From Acidovorax sp. CF316 (lineage in GTDB: Bacteria > Pseudomonadota > Gammaproteobacteria > Burkholderiales > Burkholderiaceae_C): DNA of 39,468 bases. This document shows, piece by piece, positions 23,090-32,406 of this stretch (positions are counted from its first letter, which is position 1; every line of letters begins with the position of its first letter). A program made the translations under genes and the position numbers. The DNA lies in the NCBI RefSeq assembly GCF_000276605.1, contig NZ_AKJX01000121.1, positions 1 to 39,468 of the forward strand. Direction: 5' to 3'. The notes beneath the pieces are model-generated. The model saw only the letters and a list, made by a program, of their open reading frames with translations. It ran no database searches and had not been told where the DNA came from.

Positions 23090-24022
23090 CTAGGAGTCGT
23101 GCGCGCCCGCCGCCTCGCGCAGCCACTGCGAGAAGGCCGCCAGTACCGGCGACTGCGCGTGCGCGGGGCGGATGAGGTAGTAGCCGCGCTCACCCTGCAG
23201 CGGCTGGTTGCACGCCACCACCAGTTCGCCGCGCGCCAGCTCCGCCTCGATGAGCAAGGGAGGGATCAGCGCCACGCCCAGGCCGCAGGTGGCGGCCACT
23301 GCGAGCATGGAGAACAGCTCGTAGCGCGGGCCATCGAGTGCGTGCGGTGCGTCCACGCCCATGGCCTCGAACCACTGGCGCCAGCCATAAGGGCGCGTGC
23401 TCTGCTGCAATAGCGGCAGCTCGGTCAGCACCTGGGGGGCCACGGGTTGGTAGGCGCGGCCCATGCCGCGCTGGGCGGCGGCCTCCAGCAGGCGCGGGCT
23501 GCACACGGGCACCACGTCCTCGGTCATGAGCAGCTGGGCGGTGATGCCGGGCCAGTTGGCCACCTGCTCGGCCGTGCCGGCGTACAGGGCGGCGTCGAAG
23601 GGGGTGTCGGCAAACAAAAAGGGGCGGGTCTGCGTCTCGATGTGGACCACGATGTCGGGGTGCTGCTGGGCCAGCTGCGGCAGGCGCGGTATCAGCCAGC
23701 GCGTGGCAAAGGTGGGCACCGCCGCCAGCGACAGCGTGCCGCCCTGTCCCTGGTGGGCCATCACGTCCAGGGTGTCGCGCTCCAGCCCCTGCAACCAGCG
23801 CGCCACCTGGCGGCCGTAGTGCGCGCCAGCAGGCGTGAGCACCACGCCATGGCGCGTGCGCCGGAACAAGGCCACGCCCAGGAACTCTTCGAGCGCCTGG
23901 ATCTGGCGCGACACGGCGCTTTGCGTGAGCGATAGCTCCTGCGCGGCGCGGGTATAGCTCTCGTGCCGGGCGGCGACTTCGAAACAGGCCAGTGCCTGCG
24001 TGGAGGGGATGTTACGGCGCAT
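23090..24022 (-). CDS. gcdR: LysR family regulator, probably of glutaryl-CoA genes
   Basis: This 310-residue LysR-type regulator has an N-terminal winged helix (SYTRAAQELSLTQSAVSRQI) and a C-terminal effector-binding domain of normal length, of the GcvA-like subgroup that starts with a MRRxIPS segment. It is divergent from gcdH and the CoA-transferase gene, the standard order of gcdR-gcdH-type loci, so I infer it senses glutarate or a lysine-breakdown intermediate and controls them. The start MRRNIPSTQAL is preferred to the longer frame on family grounds; no clear ribosome-binding site is visible. Confidence 0.82.
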   Translation of the reverse strand: MRRNIPSTQALACFEVAARHESYTRAAQELSLTQSAVSRQIQALEEFLGVALFRRTRHGVVLTPAGAHYGRQVARWLQGLERDTLDVMAHQGQGGTLSLAAVPTFATRWLIPRLPQLAQQHPDIVVHIETQTRPFLFADTPFDAALYAGTAEQVANWPGITAQLLMTEDVVPVCSPRLLEAAAQRGMGRAYQPVAPQVLTELPLLQQSTRPYGWRQWFEAMGVDAPHALDGPRYELFSMLAVAATCGLGVALIPPLLIEAELARGELVVACNQPLQGERGYYLIRPAHAQSPVLAAFSQWLREAAGAHDS

Positions 24023-24080
24023 GCTGAAGAGGAACTTTAGAAACCGTGGTGCCAGGGATCCACAGGCGAGTCGCCCAGGT

Positions 24081-24119
24081 ATCCAGTATTCCATACATTC
24101 CAAAAACGCATTTCTGGAT
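24081..24119. promoter_or_regulatory. Probable LysR-type operator between gcdR and gcdH
   Basis: A cluster of related half-sites lies midway between the divergent genes: ATCCAG (24081), ATTCCA (24088-24093), ATTCCA (24097-24102) and TGGAT (24115-24119). TCCA and TGGA at 24099-24102 and 24115-24118 form an inverted repeat spaced like LysR targets. Binding by GcdR is inference. Confidence 0.42.
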
Positions 24120-24132
24120 GAAAAGAACTCGC

Positions 24133-24161
24133 TTGCTGCCAGGCCGGTGCAGGCCTACGAT
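24133..24161 (+). promoter_or_regulatory. Putative gcdH promoter
   Basis: TTGCTG (24133-24138), 17-bp spacer, TACGAT (24156-24161; 4/6 to the -10). It lies just downstream of the half-site cluster, as expected for LysR activation, about 70 bp before the gcdH ATG. Confidence 0.35.
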
Positions 24162-24232
24162 GGCATCCATTCGCAGCACGGCCCCGTACCGTGCCCTCCT
24201 CTTTCATCTGCATCTTCACGGAGACACGCACC

Positions 24233-25432
24233 ATGGCCAAAAACGCCGCCTTCCATTGGGACGACCCCTTTCTTCTCGACCAGCAACTGAGCGACGACGA
24301 GCGCATGGTGCGCGATGCAGCCGCGGCCTACTGCCAGGACAAGCTGGCCCCGCGCGTGCTCGAGGCCTTCCGCCACGAGAAGATGGACACGACCATCTTC
24401 CGCGAGATGGGCGAAGTGGGCCTCTTGGGTCCCACCATCCCCGAGCAGTACGGCGGCCCCGGCCTGAACTACGTGGCCTACGGCCTGATCGCCCGCGAAG
24501 TCGAGCGCGTGGATTCAGGCTACCGCTCCATGGCCAGCGTGCAGAGCTCGCTGGTGATGGTGCCCATCTATGAATTCGGCACCGAAGCCCAGCGCCAGAA
24601 GTACCTGCCCAAGCTGGCCAGCGGCGAGTGGATCGGCTGCTTCGGCCTGACCGAGCCCGACCACGGCTCGGACCCCGGCAGCATGGCCACGCGCGCCTAC
24701 AAGGTGGACGGCGGCTACAAGCTCAAGGGCAGCAAGATGTGGATCACCAACAGCCCCGTGGCCGACGTGTTCGTGGTCTGGGCCAAGGAAGTGTCCGAAG
24801 GCGGCGCCGTGGGCCCCATCCGCGGCTTCGTGCTGGAAAAGGGCATGAAGGGCCTGTCGGCCCCGGCCATCCACGGCAAGGTGGGCCTGCGCGCCAGCGT
24901 GACGGGCGAGATCGTGATGGACGACGTGTTCGTGCCCGAAGAGAACGCCTTCCCCGAAGTGCAGGGCCTGAAGGGCCCCTTCACCTGCCTGAACAGCGCG
25001 CGCTACGGCATCGCCTGGGGCGCCCTGGGCGCGGCCGAATTCTGCTGGCACACCTCGCGCCAGTACACGCTGGACCGCAAGCAGTTCGGCCGCCCCCTGG
25101 CCGCCAACCAGCTGATCCAGAAGAAGCTGGCCGACATGCAGACCGAGATCGCCATCGGCCTGCAGGCTTGCCTGCGCCTGGGCCGCATGAAGGACGAGGG
25201 CACCGCTGCCGTGGAAGCCACCTCCCTCATCAAGCGCAACAGCTGCGGCAAGGCGCTCGATATCGCCCGCCTGGCCCGCGACATGATGGGCGGCAACGGC
25301 ATCAGCGACGAGTTCGGCGTGGCCCGCCACCTGGTGAACCTGGAAGTGGTGAACACCTACGAAGGCACGCACGATGTGCACGCCTTGATCCTGGGCCGCG
25401 CCCAAACCGGCATCGCCGCCTTCAGCAACTAA
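24233..25432 (+). CDS. gcdH: Glutaryl-CoA dehydrogenase
   Basis: This 399-residue flavoenzyme of the acyl-CoA dehydrogenase family oxidises and decarboxylates glutaryl-CoA to crotonyl-CoA in lysine, tryptophan and glutarate breakdown. Diagnostic blocks are [70 protein letters not shown] and the end [20 protein letters not shown], whose Glu (about 377) is the catalytic base. GGAGA precedes the ATG at 24233; an in-frame start 14 codons upstream is less likely. The CoA-transferase gene follows. Confidence 0.95.
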   Translation: MAKNAAFHWDDPFLLDQQLSDDERMVRDAAAAYCQDKLAPRVLEAFRHEKMDTTIFREMGEVGLLGPTIPEQYGGPGLNYVAYGLIAREVERVDSGYRSMASVQSSLVMVPIYEFGTEAQRQKYLPKLASGEWIGCFGLTEPDHGSDPGSMATRAYKVDGGYKLKGSKMWITNSPVADVFVVWAKEVSEGGAVGPIRGFVLEKGMKGLSAPAIHGKVGLRASVTGEIVMDDVFVPEENAFPEVQGLKGPFTCLNSARYGIAWGALGAAEFCWHTSRQYTLDRKQFGRPLAANQLIQKKLADMQTEIAIGLQACLRLGRMKDEGTAAVEATSLIKRNSCGKALDIARLARDMMGGNGISDEFGVARHLVNLEVVNTYEGTHDVHALILGRAQTGIAAFSN

Positions 25433-25462
25433 GACAAGGGCGCGCAAGCGCCGCCCCTTGTC
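25433..25462 (+). other. Intercistronic hairpin between gcdH and the CoA-transferase gene
   Basis: GACAAGGG (25433-25440) pairs with CCCCTTGTC (25454-25462) and the inner bases continue the stem (GCGC/GCGC). It starts right after the gcdH stop and is not followed by a T run, so it looks like an mRNA-processing or stabilising hairpin rather than a terminator. Confidence 0.5.
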
Positions 25463-25533
25463 CCACCGCGGCCGCTGCACCCTGTGCGGCGGCCGCCTGT
25501 CCTTTCACGATTTGCAGTTCCTGATCGAATCCT

Positions 25534-26787
25534 ATGAGCACACCTCCTGTCGGCGCCCTCGATGGCATCAAAGTCCTGGACCTCTCGCGCGTGCTGGCGG
25601 GCCCGTGGTGCACGCAAATCCTGGCGGACCTGGGGGCCGACGTGGTCAAGGTGGAGCGCCCCGGCGCGGGCGACGACACGCGCCACTGGGGCCCTCCCTT
25701 CCTCAAGGATGCACAGGGCAATGACACCACGCAGGCCAGCTACTTCACGGCCTGCAACCGCAACAAGCGCTCGGTCACCATCGACATGGCCACGCCCGAG
25801 GGGCAGCAGCTGATCCGCGACATGGCGCTGCAAAGCGACATCGTGGTCGAGAACTTCAAGGTGGGAGGCCTCAAGCAATACGGCCTGGACCACGCCAGCC
25901 TGCGCGCGCTGAACCCGCGCCTGGTCTACTGCTCGGTCACCGGCTTCGGGCAGGACGGGCCGTATGCCGAGCGTGCAGGCTACGACCTGATGATCCAGGC
26001 CATGACCGGCATGATGAGCATCACCGGCCGGGGCGACGCCGAGCCCGGTGGCGGCCCGTTGCGCGTGGGCGTGGCGCTGACCGACCTGTTCACCGGTGTC
26101 TACGCCAGCACCGCCATCGTCGCCGCGCTCAACGTGCGCCACCGCACGGGCGAGGGCCAGCACATCGACATGTCGCTGCTGGACGTGGGCATGGCCATCC
26201 TGGCCAACCAGGCCGCGGGCTTTCTGGCCACGGGCAATGCACCCACGCGCCAGGGCAACAGCCACCCAAGCCTGGCGCCCTACCAGGACTTCCCTACGCA
26301 GGACGGCGCCATGCTGCTGGCCATCGGCAACGACGGCCAGTTCGCGCGCTTTTGCGCCGCCGCCGGCCAGCCCCAGTGGGCCAGCGACGAGCGCTTTGCC
26401 AGCAACACGCTGCGCGTGAAGCACCGCGCCGAGCTGATCCCGGCCATGGAAGCCCTGACGCGCACGCGCACCACGGCCGACTGGATCGCCCTGCTCGAAG
26501 ACAAGGCCGTGCCCTGTGGCCCGATCAACACCATTGCCCAGGCCTTCGACGATGCCCAGGTCAAGGCACGCGGCCTGGCCGTGGCCCTGCCGCGCTGGAA
26601 GGACGGCGAGGCTGGCGATGGCGTGGCCCACATCACCGGCGTGGCCAGCCCGCTGCGCCTGTCGGCCAACCCGCCCACGCTGCGCAATGCGCCACCGGCC
26701 CTGGGGCAGCACACCGACGAGGTGCTGACCGAGCTGGGGCTGGATGCGGCGCGCATTGCGCAGCTCCGGGCGGCCGGCGTTCTGTAA
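25534..26787 (+). CDS. CaiB/BaiF family III CoA-transferase (probable glutarate CoA-transferase)
   Basis: This 417-residue protein is a family III CoA-transferase: [20 protein letters not shown] at the start, [10 protein letters not shown], a [14 protein letters not shown] block whose Asp184 aligns with the catalytic aspartate, and the C-terminal [12 protein letters not shown]. Placed directly after gcdH, it most likely charges glutarate with CoA from succinyl-CoA, as in other gcdH-linked homologues; the substrate is inferred from context. It ends before a strong terminator. Confidence 0.88.
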   Translation: MSTPPVGALDGIKVLDLSRVLAGPWCTQILADLGADVVKVERPGAGDDTRHWGPPFLKDAQGNDTTQASYFTACNRNKRSVTIDMATPEGQQLIRDMALQSDIVVENFKVGGLKQYGLDHASLRALNPRLVYCSVTGFGQDGPYAERAGYDLMIQAMTGMMSITGRGDAEPGGGPLRVGVALTDLFTGVYASTAIVAALNVRHRTGEGQHIDMSLLDVGMAILANQAAGFLATGNAPTRQGNSHPSLAPYQDFPTQDGAMLLAIGNDGQFARFCAAAGQPQWASDERFASNTLRVKHRAELIPAMEALTRTRTTADWIALLEDKAVPCGPINTIAQAFDDAQVKARGLAVALPRWKDGEAGDGVAHITGVASPLRLSANPPTLRNAPPALGQHTDEVLTELGLDAARIAQLRAAGVL

Positions 26788-26811
26788 CCACGGCGCACGC
26801 CCGCCACTCCC

Positions 26812-26839
26812 AGGCCTGGCCTTGCAAGCCAGGCCTTTT
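26812..26839 (+). terminator. Rho-independent terminator after the CoA-transferase gene
   Basis: AGGCCTGGC (26812-26820), 7-nt loop CTTGCAA, GCCAGGCCT (26828-26836) is a perfect 9-bp stem followed by TTTTG. Confidence 0.8.
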
Positions 26840-26885
26840 GCATTCCGGAGCACAGGCCAGGTACCGGCCAATCCCGCAAAAAAGC

Positions 26886-26914
26886 CGGACACAAACATTT
26901 ACAACGCCCATAAT
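26886..26914 (+). promoter_or_regulatory. Putative sigma-70 promoter of the chemoreceptor gene
   Basis: CGGACA (26886-26891, 4/6), 17-bp spacer, CATAAT (26909-26914, 5/6), between the terminator and the gene, leaving a leader of about 60 nt. No flagellar sigma-28 motif was seen. Confidence 0.42.
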
Positions 26915-26981
26915 GCAGTGGAGTGCCCTGGCATCCCGACTGCCAGGCTGCGGTGATCTGTGGAATCCAAGGAGTCCCGTC

Positions 26982-28583
26982 ATGAAGCTCAGCCTCAAGC
27001 TCCCCCTGGCCTTTACCGCGTCGCTGTTGCTGCTGTTTGCAGCCGCCATGTTCGGCATCAGCCGCCTGAACCAGGCCCTCGATACCTACCAGACCGCCGT
27101 AGCGCAAAGCTTCCAGCACGAACGCATGGCGTCGGATGTGCTCAATGGCTTCAAGGTGCAGGTGCAGGAATGGAAGAACGTGCTGATCCGCGGCAAGGAC
27201 CCGGCCCAGCTCACGCGCTACTGGGCTGCCTTTGAAAAGCAGGAAAAGTCGGTCAGCGACCAGGCCCAGAAGCTGCTGGCCGCCCTGCCCCCGGGCGAAG
27301 GGCGCGAGCATGTGGCGAAGTTCGTGCAGGCCCACGAGCGCATGGGTGCGGCCTACCGCAAGGGTTTCGAGGCCTTCAAGGCCGCCGGGCAGGACGTGGA
27401 AGCCGGCGACAAGGCCGTGCAGGGCATGGACCGTGAGCCCTCCCAACTGCTCGACCAGGCGGGCGAGCTGATCGGCAAGGCCAGCACCGGGGTGGCCGAC
27501 CGCGCGGCCGCCAGCGCATCGCAGGCCACCACCATCAGCCTGGCAGTGATGCTGGTGGTGTGCGCTTTGGGCATTGCCGGGGCCATCGTGTTCAGCCGCA
27601 CCGTGACGCAGCCGCTGGGCAATGCCGTTCTGGTGTCTCAGGCCGTGGCGGGCGGCGACCTCACGGTGGCCACCGAGGTGCGCGGCCGGGACGAGATCGC
27701 CCAGTTGCTCAACGCCCTGCATGCCATGCAGGGCAGCCTGTCCAGCGTGGTGAGCAATGTGCGCACCAATGCCGACAGCGTGGCCCTGGCCAGTGCCGAG
27801 ATCGCCCAGGGCAACAACGACCTGTCGGCCCGCACCGAGCAGCAGGCCAGTGCGCTCGAAGAGACCTCAGCCTCGATGGAAGAACTCAACTCCACCGTGC
27901 AGGCCAATGCCGACAACGCCCGCCAGGCCAACCAGCTGGCGCTCAATGCCTCCACCGTGGCCGTGCAGGGCGGTGACGTGGTCTCCGAGGTGGTGAAGAC
28001 CATGAAGGGCATCAACGACAGCAGCAAGAAGATCTCCGACATCATCAGCGTGATCGACGGCATTGCGTTCCAGACCAACATCCTGGCGCTGAACGCGGCG
28101 GTGGAAGCCGCCCGGGCCGGAGAGCAAGGCCGCGGCTTTGCCGTGGTGGCCAGCGAGGTGCGCAGCCTGGCCGGTCGCAGTGCCGAAGCGGCCAAGGAGA
28201 TCAAGAGCCTGATCCACGCCAGCGTGGAGCGGGTCGAGCTGGGCACGACCCTGGTCGACAAGGCGGGGGCCACCATGACCGAGGTGGTGGCATCGATCCG
28301 CCGCGTGACGGACATCGTGGGCGAGATCAGTGCGGCCAGCAATGAGCAGAGCCTGGGCGTGTCGCAGGTGGGCGAGGCCATCACGCAGATGGACCAGGCC
28401 ACGCAACAGAACGCGGCCCTCGTGGAGGAAAGCGCGGCTGCGGCCGACAGCCTCAAGGTGCAGGCCCAGCAACTGGTGCAGGCCGTGGCGGTGTTTCGCC
28501 TGCACCCGGGTGCAGGCCAGGCCCAGGGCAGCGGGGCCCAGATCGCGCCCTCGCAGCGGATCCCCAGGCTGGCAGCAGGCTGA
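26982..28583 (+). CDS. Methyl-accepting chemotaxis protein
   Basis: This 533-residue transmembrane chemoreceptor has TM1 at about residues 8-28, a periplasmic four-helix sensor of about 155 residues, TM2 at about 186-208, a HAMP domain ([12 protein letters not shown] to about 262) and a signalling coiled coil with the hairpin tip [37 protein letters not shown] region intact. Methylation helices flank it ([29 protein letters not shown]). The ligand is unknown. The C-terminus shows no NWETF-type CheR-binding pentapeptide. AAGGAG precedes the ATG. It has its own promoter and lies convergent with ribH. Confidence 0.95.
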   Translation: MKLSLKLPLAFTASLLLLFAAAMFGISRLNQALDTYQTAVAQSFQHERMASDVLNGFKVQVQEWKNVLIRGKDPAQLTRYWAAFEKQEKSVSDQAQKLLAALPPGEGREHVAKFVQAHERMGAAYRKGFEAFKAAGQDVEAGDKAVQGMDREPSQLLDQAGELIGKASTGVADRAAASASQATTISLAVMLVVCALGIAGAIVFSRTVTQPLGNAVLVSQAVAGGDLTVATEVRGRDEIAQLLNALHAMQGSLSSVVSNVRTNADSVALASAEIAQGNNDLSARTEQQASALEETSASMEELNSTVQANADNARQANQLALNASTVAVQGGDVVSEVVKTMKGINDSSKKISDIISVIDGIAFQTNILALNAAVEAARAGEQGRGFAVVASEVRSLAGRSAEAAKEIKSLIHASVERVELGTTLVDKAGATMTEVVASIRRVTDIVGEISAASNEQSLGVSQVGEAITQMDQATQQNAALVEESAAAADSLKVQAQQLVQAVAVFRLHPGAGQAQGSGAQIAPSQRIPRLAAG

Positions 28584-28606
28584 GGAGCGGACTGCCTACC
28601 CGTTCA

Positions 28607-29122
28607 TCAATCCCCGTGCGCTGGCTCCAGCGCGCGCAGATGGGCCATGGTGGCCAGGCAGGCCTGGGCCACTTCCGTGCCCTTCTTCACGAAGTGCTCG
28701 CGGAAGAAGCGCACATGCTCTTCGTGCTCATGGAAGTCGCGCGGCGTGAGCACGGCAGACATCACCGGCACCTCGGTGTCGAGCTGCACGCGCATCAGGC
28801 CATCGATGACGGCCGTGGTCACGAACTCGTGGCGGTAGATGCCGCCGTTGACCACCAGGGCGCAGGCCACGATGGCGTCATAGCGCCCGCTTTGCGCGAG
28901 TTTCTTGGCCAGAAGCGGGATCTCGAAGGCGCCGGGCACGTCGAAATGCTCGACCTGGCCCGCAGGCAGGCCATTGCGGCCGAATTCCGCCACGGCCCCA
29001 TCGCGGGCCTGGTGAACGATGTCCCGGTGCCAGCTGGCGCAGATCACCGCGACGCGTTCGCCGCGAGAGGCGCCGCTGCCGGCAATGGCCGTGACTGCAT
29101 GGGGAGGGAGAGGCTGATTCAT
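28607..29122 (-). CDS. ribH: 6,7-dimethyl-8-ribityllumazine synthase, RibH2 type
   Basis: This 171-residue protein catalyses the penultimate riboflavin step, joining 5-amino-6-ribitylamino-uracil and dihydroxybutanone phosphate. Blocks FDVPGAFEIPLLAKKLA, VNGGIYRHEFVTTAVIDGLM (catalytic His98) and LDTEVPVMSAVLTPRDFHEHEEH follow the second, decameric type of lumazine synthase (RibH2 of Brucella and Mesorhizobium) rather than the classic ribBAH enzyme. It stands alone behind an FMN riboswitch. No other rib gene is near, so it is probably an accessory enzyme used when flavin is short. The start ATG at 29120-29122 is preceded by a weak purine stretch. Confidence 0.92.
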   Translation of the reverse strand: MNQPLPPHAVTAIAGSGASRGERVAVICASWHRDIVHQARDGAVAEFGRNGLPAGQVEHFDVPGAFEIPLLAKKLAQSGRYDAIVACALVVNGGIYRHEFVTTAVIDGLMRVQLDTEVPVMSAVLTPRDFHEHEEHVRFFREHFVKKGTEVAQACLATMAHLRALEPAHGD

Positions 29123-29306
29123 GGATTTTCTCGTACGAAAGAAAAGGATTACCAGAATCAGGGCGCGCGCGAACAAGGCGTCTGCACACGGCATGGCGCA
29201 CGCGCGGGCCCGCACCTGCAGCACCCGCCTACCCGAAGGCCGGCCGCGCCGAAGCGGCAATGCATCCACGCGGGCGCCCACACCGGCGGCAGGGCCCATG
29301 GCTTCG
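29123..29306 (-). other. ribH leader between riboswitch and start codon
   Basis: This is the 184-bp segment of the ribH leader downstream of the aptamer. Minus-strand stems such as GGCCGGCC in GCGCGGCCGGCCTTCGG and the GCGGGTGCTGCAGGT region could serve as the expression platform. No T run marks a terminator, so control may act at translation initiation or by Rho. No open frame of interest was seen. Confidence 0.4.
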
Positions 29307-29500
29307 CGATCTCTTTCATCCGGACTGTGACCGTCGGCTCTGGCATCGCACCAGATCTGCTGACCCCGCCGCTCCTGGCATGCATCCGAAGACACCAGCC
29401 AGTTGCTGCAGGCGCTCGCGGGCTCCTGCACTGCCCTGGATGGCCCAAGACTGCACAGATACCGCCGGTGGGGAATTGCACCCCGCCCTGAGAACGCTGC
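29307..29500 (-). promoter_or_regulatory. FMN riboswitch (RFN element) controlling ribH
   Basis: On the minus strand the conserved FMN aptamer core is present: GTTCTCAGGGCGGGGTG (29482-29498), then AATTCCCCACCGGCGGT (29461-29477), a variable stem region with GCCCGCGAGCG, AGCAGATCTGGTG and GCCGACGGTCACAGT, and the closing CCGGATGAAAGAGAT (about 29308-29322). It sits about 185 nt upstream of the ribH ATG; a GC-rich expression platform lies between. FMN binding should reduce ribH expression. Confidence 0.93.
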
Positions 29501-29584
29501 CGGACTGAAAGAATTCGAGCCCGGCGGAATTATTCTAGGGCAAACCCTGAGATCGTGCAGTCACCTGCAAGACCAGCAACATGG

Positions 29585-30070
29585 TCAGCGCGGCTTTTCG
29601 AAACCGCCCTCGACCCAGGCCGTGGCAGTCGCCACGGTGAGTTTGAAGCCGGGCGACACGGGCACGCGCGCGATCTCCTCGCCCAGTTCGTCCTGGGCGC
29701 TCAGCGTCGCCGTGGCGCCCTCCTCGTCGGGCACGATGGCCAGCGCCACGCGCAGGCGCTGGCCCTGCGCCGTGGTGATGGCGAGGTTCTTGTTGAGCTG
29801 GGCGTGCAACTGCTGCTCGTGGCGGCGCAGCACTTCGCTGGCCGTCTTCACCAGGGTGTTGAACGCCGAGACGTCGAGCGGCTTGGGGTTCTTCTTGTCG
29901 CGCCCCATGGTCCAGGGCCCCACCAGCGCGGGCTCGGCCTCGCCGTGCAGGGTCATGGACACGGCCCAGCCATCGTCGTCCTCGTTCTTGATGACGCGCG
30001 CCATCCAGCGCTCGTCGCTCCACAGGCGCGCTTCGTTGATGGGTTCGGGGATGTCCTGATCGTCTGGCAT
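29585..30070 (-). CDS. Hypothetical protein, Comamonadaceae-type
   Basis: This 161-residue acidic cytoplasmic protein has a Trp-rich N-terminal region (RLWSDERWMARVIKNEDDDGWAVSMT), a middle block GPWTMGRDKKNPKPLDVSAFNTLVKTASEVLRR and a beta-rich end. I do not recognise a named family. The ATG at 30068-30070 lacks a Shine-Dalgarno; a TTG start eight codons upstream (30094) is possible but equally unsupported. It lies upstream of the ribH riboswitch on the same strand, with no evident link. Confidence 0.7.
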   Translation of the reverse strand: MPDDQDIPEPINEARLWSDERWMARVIKNEDDDGWAVSMTLHGEAEPALVGPWTMGRDKKNPKPLDVSAFNTLVKTASEVLRRHEQQLHAQLNKNLAITTAQGQRLRVALAIVPDEEGATATLSAQDELGEEIARVPVSPGFKLTVATATAWVEGGFEKPR

Positions 30071-30193
30071 GGGGGAGGTCCCGCAAGGATTCAATGGGAG
30101 AAAGGGCGCAGAGCATACTGGCCGGCAGCCGCGTCCATTTTCGAATAACCTTTTGTTATCGATGGAGCGCCTGGGGCACTGCAGGCGGCTCGC

Positions 30194-31171
30194 TCACGGT
30201 GCAGCCTCGGTGGGCGGGGCCGCCACTGCGCGCAGCACGTCGATGAACGCCTGCGCGGCCGGCGTGGGCGACTCGCCCAGCCGCGTGATGAGGCCGTAGT
30301 CCGGCATGCGGTCCGGCAGTTCCACCGGGATGCGCGCCAGCAGCCCCTTGTGGATGTAGCGTTCCACCAGGGCCGAAGGCTGCAGCGAGAGCATGTCGGT
30401 GGCCTGCATCATCTCCAGCGCGAACAGGAAGGAAGGGGTCTCGACCACGCCCGAGGCGAGGGCCAGCCCGTTGCGCCCGAAGATGTCGTCGGACACCTTG
30501 CGCAAGGCCGTGGAAGCGGGGTAGAGAATCCAGGGCCAGTGGGACAGCTCCGCCATGCCCAGGTCGCGCGCGCCGCGCAGCGGGTGGTGCACGCCCGCCA
30601 CCACCTGCAGCGGCTCGCTGGACAGGCGCTCGTACTGGAACTGCGTTCTCTGCGCATCGTCGGTGAAGCGCCCGATCATGAGGTCGATCTTGCGCTCTTC
30701 CAGCCAGGCGACGAGCTGGTCGCTGCTCTGCTCCAGCACCTTGAGCACCAGCAGCGGGCGCAGCCGCTGTATCTCGGCCACGGAGGCGATCAGCACGTGC
30801 GCGGCGGACCCCGTGATGGCGCCTATCGTGAGGTGGCCATGCCCGCCTTGCTTGAGCGCATTGAACTCCTCGACGAATTTGCGGTGCCCGGCCAGCGAGG
30901 ACGCGGCATAGCGCAAGGTGAAAAGGCCCAGCTCGTTGGGCCGCATGCCGCGCGAGAGACGCTCGAACAGGCGGGACTCCAGGATCTCCTCGATGTCCAT
31001 CAGGATCTTGGTGGCCGCCGGCTGGGTGATGTGCATCTGCTCGGCCGTCAGGCGCAGGTTGCGTGTCTGGCCCAGGATGTCCAGAAACTGCAGGTGCCGA
31101 AAGCGCAGCCGCGCGCAGGCCTGGGCCATGGACAGGGGCTTGCCCGGGAACGGACCTGAAGTCATAAGCAT
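30194..31171 (-). CDS. LysR family regulator of the TRAP and xylonate operon
   Basis: This 325-residue LysR-type regulator has an N-terminal helix-turn-helix (NLRLTAEQMHITQPAATKIL) and a normal effector domain (CbbR/GbpR-like region starting near residue 95). It is divergent from the TRAP and sugar-acid operon with 148 bp between, so it is the probable activator in response to the imported sugar acid. Two ATGs lie at 31171 and 31165; either may be used. The gap contains GGAATGG near 31175-31181 and CCATTCC near 31296-31302, possible half-sites. Confidence 0.9.
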   Translation of the reverse strand: MLMTSGPFPGKPLSMAQACARLRFRHLQFLDILGQTRNLRLTAEQMHITQPAATKILMDIEEILESRLFERLSRGMRPNELGLFTLRYAASSLAGHRKFVEEFNALKQGGHGHLTIGAITGSAAHVLIASVAEIQRLRPLLVLKVLEQSSDQLVAWLEERKIDLMIGRFTDDAQRTQFQYERLSSEPLQVVAGVHHPLRGARDLGMAELSHWPWILYPASTALRKVSDDIFGRNGLALASGVVETPSFLFALEMMQATDMLSLQPSALVERYIHKGLLARIPVELPDRMPDYGLITRLGESPTPAAQAFIDVLRAVAAPPTEAAP

Positions 31172-31319
31172 TTGGAATGGATGCTAGCAAAAAAGTGAGT
31201 GGACCCGGGCAGGCCCAAAACCTAATCTCTGCCCTGCGTCCAGGAGGGTCCGCCAGAGACCTGAAGGTGCCGATGGGCCATCCCATCGTGTCCAAGCCAT
31301 TCCATATTTGGAGACATTC

Positions 31320-32330
31320 ATGAAGTTCACAACATTGGCCCTGGCGGCCACGCTCATGGCCGCCCTGGCCGCCCCGGTATCTGCGCAGACCAAGGAACAC
31401 GTGTTCAAGGTGGGCATCGGCCTGAACGATGACCATCCCCAGGCGCTGGCCGTCAAGCACTTTGCCGAGCAGCTATCGGCCAAGAGCGGCGGCAAGCTGG
31501 TGGCCAGGCTGTATGCCAGCGGCTCGCTGGGCAACGATGTGACCATGACCTCGGCGCTGCGCGGCGGCACCCTGGAGATGACGGTGCCCGACAGCTCGAC
31601 CCTGATGTCGCTGATCAAGCCCTTCGGCGTGCTGAACCTGCCACTGACCTTCAACAACGAGCAGGAGGCCGATGCCGTGCTCGATGGCCCCTTCGGCCAG
31701 AAGCTGCTGGCCAAGCTGCCGGAAAAAGGCCTGGTGGGCCTGGGGTTCTGGGAGAACGGCTTTCGCCACGTCACCAATTCGCGCCGCCCGATCACCAAGG
31801 CCGACGACCTGGCCGGCCTGAAGCTGCGCGTGATCCAGAGCCCCCTGTTCCTGGACACCTTCAACGCCCTGGGCGCCAACGCCACGCCCATGCCCTTCAC
31901 CGAGCTGTATTCGGCGATGGAGCAGGCCGCCGTGGACGGCCAGGAGAACCCGCCCGCGACCATCCTGTCGAGCAAGTTCTACGAGGTGCAAAAGCACCTG
32001 GTGCTGTCGCGCCACATGTACAGCGCCTGGGTGCTGCTGATCTCTAAGAAGGCCTGGGACGGCCTCTCGGCCCAGGAGCAGAAGATCATGCAGGAGGCCG
32101 CGCGCGAGGCCACCCTGTTCGAGCGAAAGACCATCCGCGCTTTCGGCGACAAGGCCCTGGGCGAGCTCAAGAAGGCGGGCATGCAGGTGACCGAGCTGCC
32201 CCCGGCCGAGCAGGCCCGCATGCGCGCCAAGCTGCAGCCGGTGCTGGCCAAGTACGGCAAGGAGTTCGGTGAAGAGACCACCGGCGAGCTGAACGCCGAG
32301 CTGGCCAAGGTGCGCGGCACCGCCAAGTGA
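31320..32330 (+). CDS. TRAP transporter substrate-binding protein, DctP type
   Basis: This 336-residue periplasmic solute-binding protein has a signal peptide MKFTTLALAATLMAALAAPVSA (cleavage before QTKEH). The DctP fold follows, with the ligand-binding arginine in the DLAGLKLRVIQSPLF block and the conserved FTELYSAMEQAAVDGQENP region. It delivers an organic acid to the DctQM membrane pair encoded three and four genes downstream. GGAGA precedes the ATG. Given the co-transcribed xylD and xylX, the substrate is probably a sugar acid such as D-xylonate; this is inference. Confidence 0.93.
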   Translation: MKFTTLALAATLMAALAAPVSAQTKEHVFKVGIGLNDDHPQALAVKHFAEQLSAKSGGKLVARLYASGSLGNDVTMTSALRGGTLEMTVPDSSTLMSLIKPFGVLNLPLTFNNEQEADAVLDGPFGQKLLAKLPEKGLVGLGFWENGFRHVTNSRRPITKADDLAGLKLRVIQSPLFLDTFNALGANATPMPFTELYSAMEQAAVDGQENPPATILSSKFYEVQKHLVLSRHMYSAWVLLISKKAWDGLSAQEQKIMQEAAREATLFERKTIRAFGDKALGELKKAGMQVTELPPAEQARMRAKLQPVLAKYGKEFGEETTGELNAELAKVRGTAK

Positions 32331-32406
32331 TCCGGTCCCGGCCGGCGCGGGCACTGCCGCGCGCCGGCGCGAAGCCTCTCCTGTCTTTCCCCTTTCAAGC
32401 CACGCC

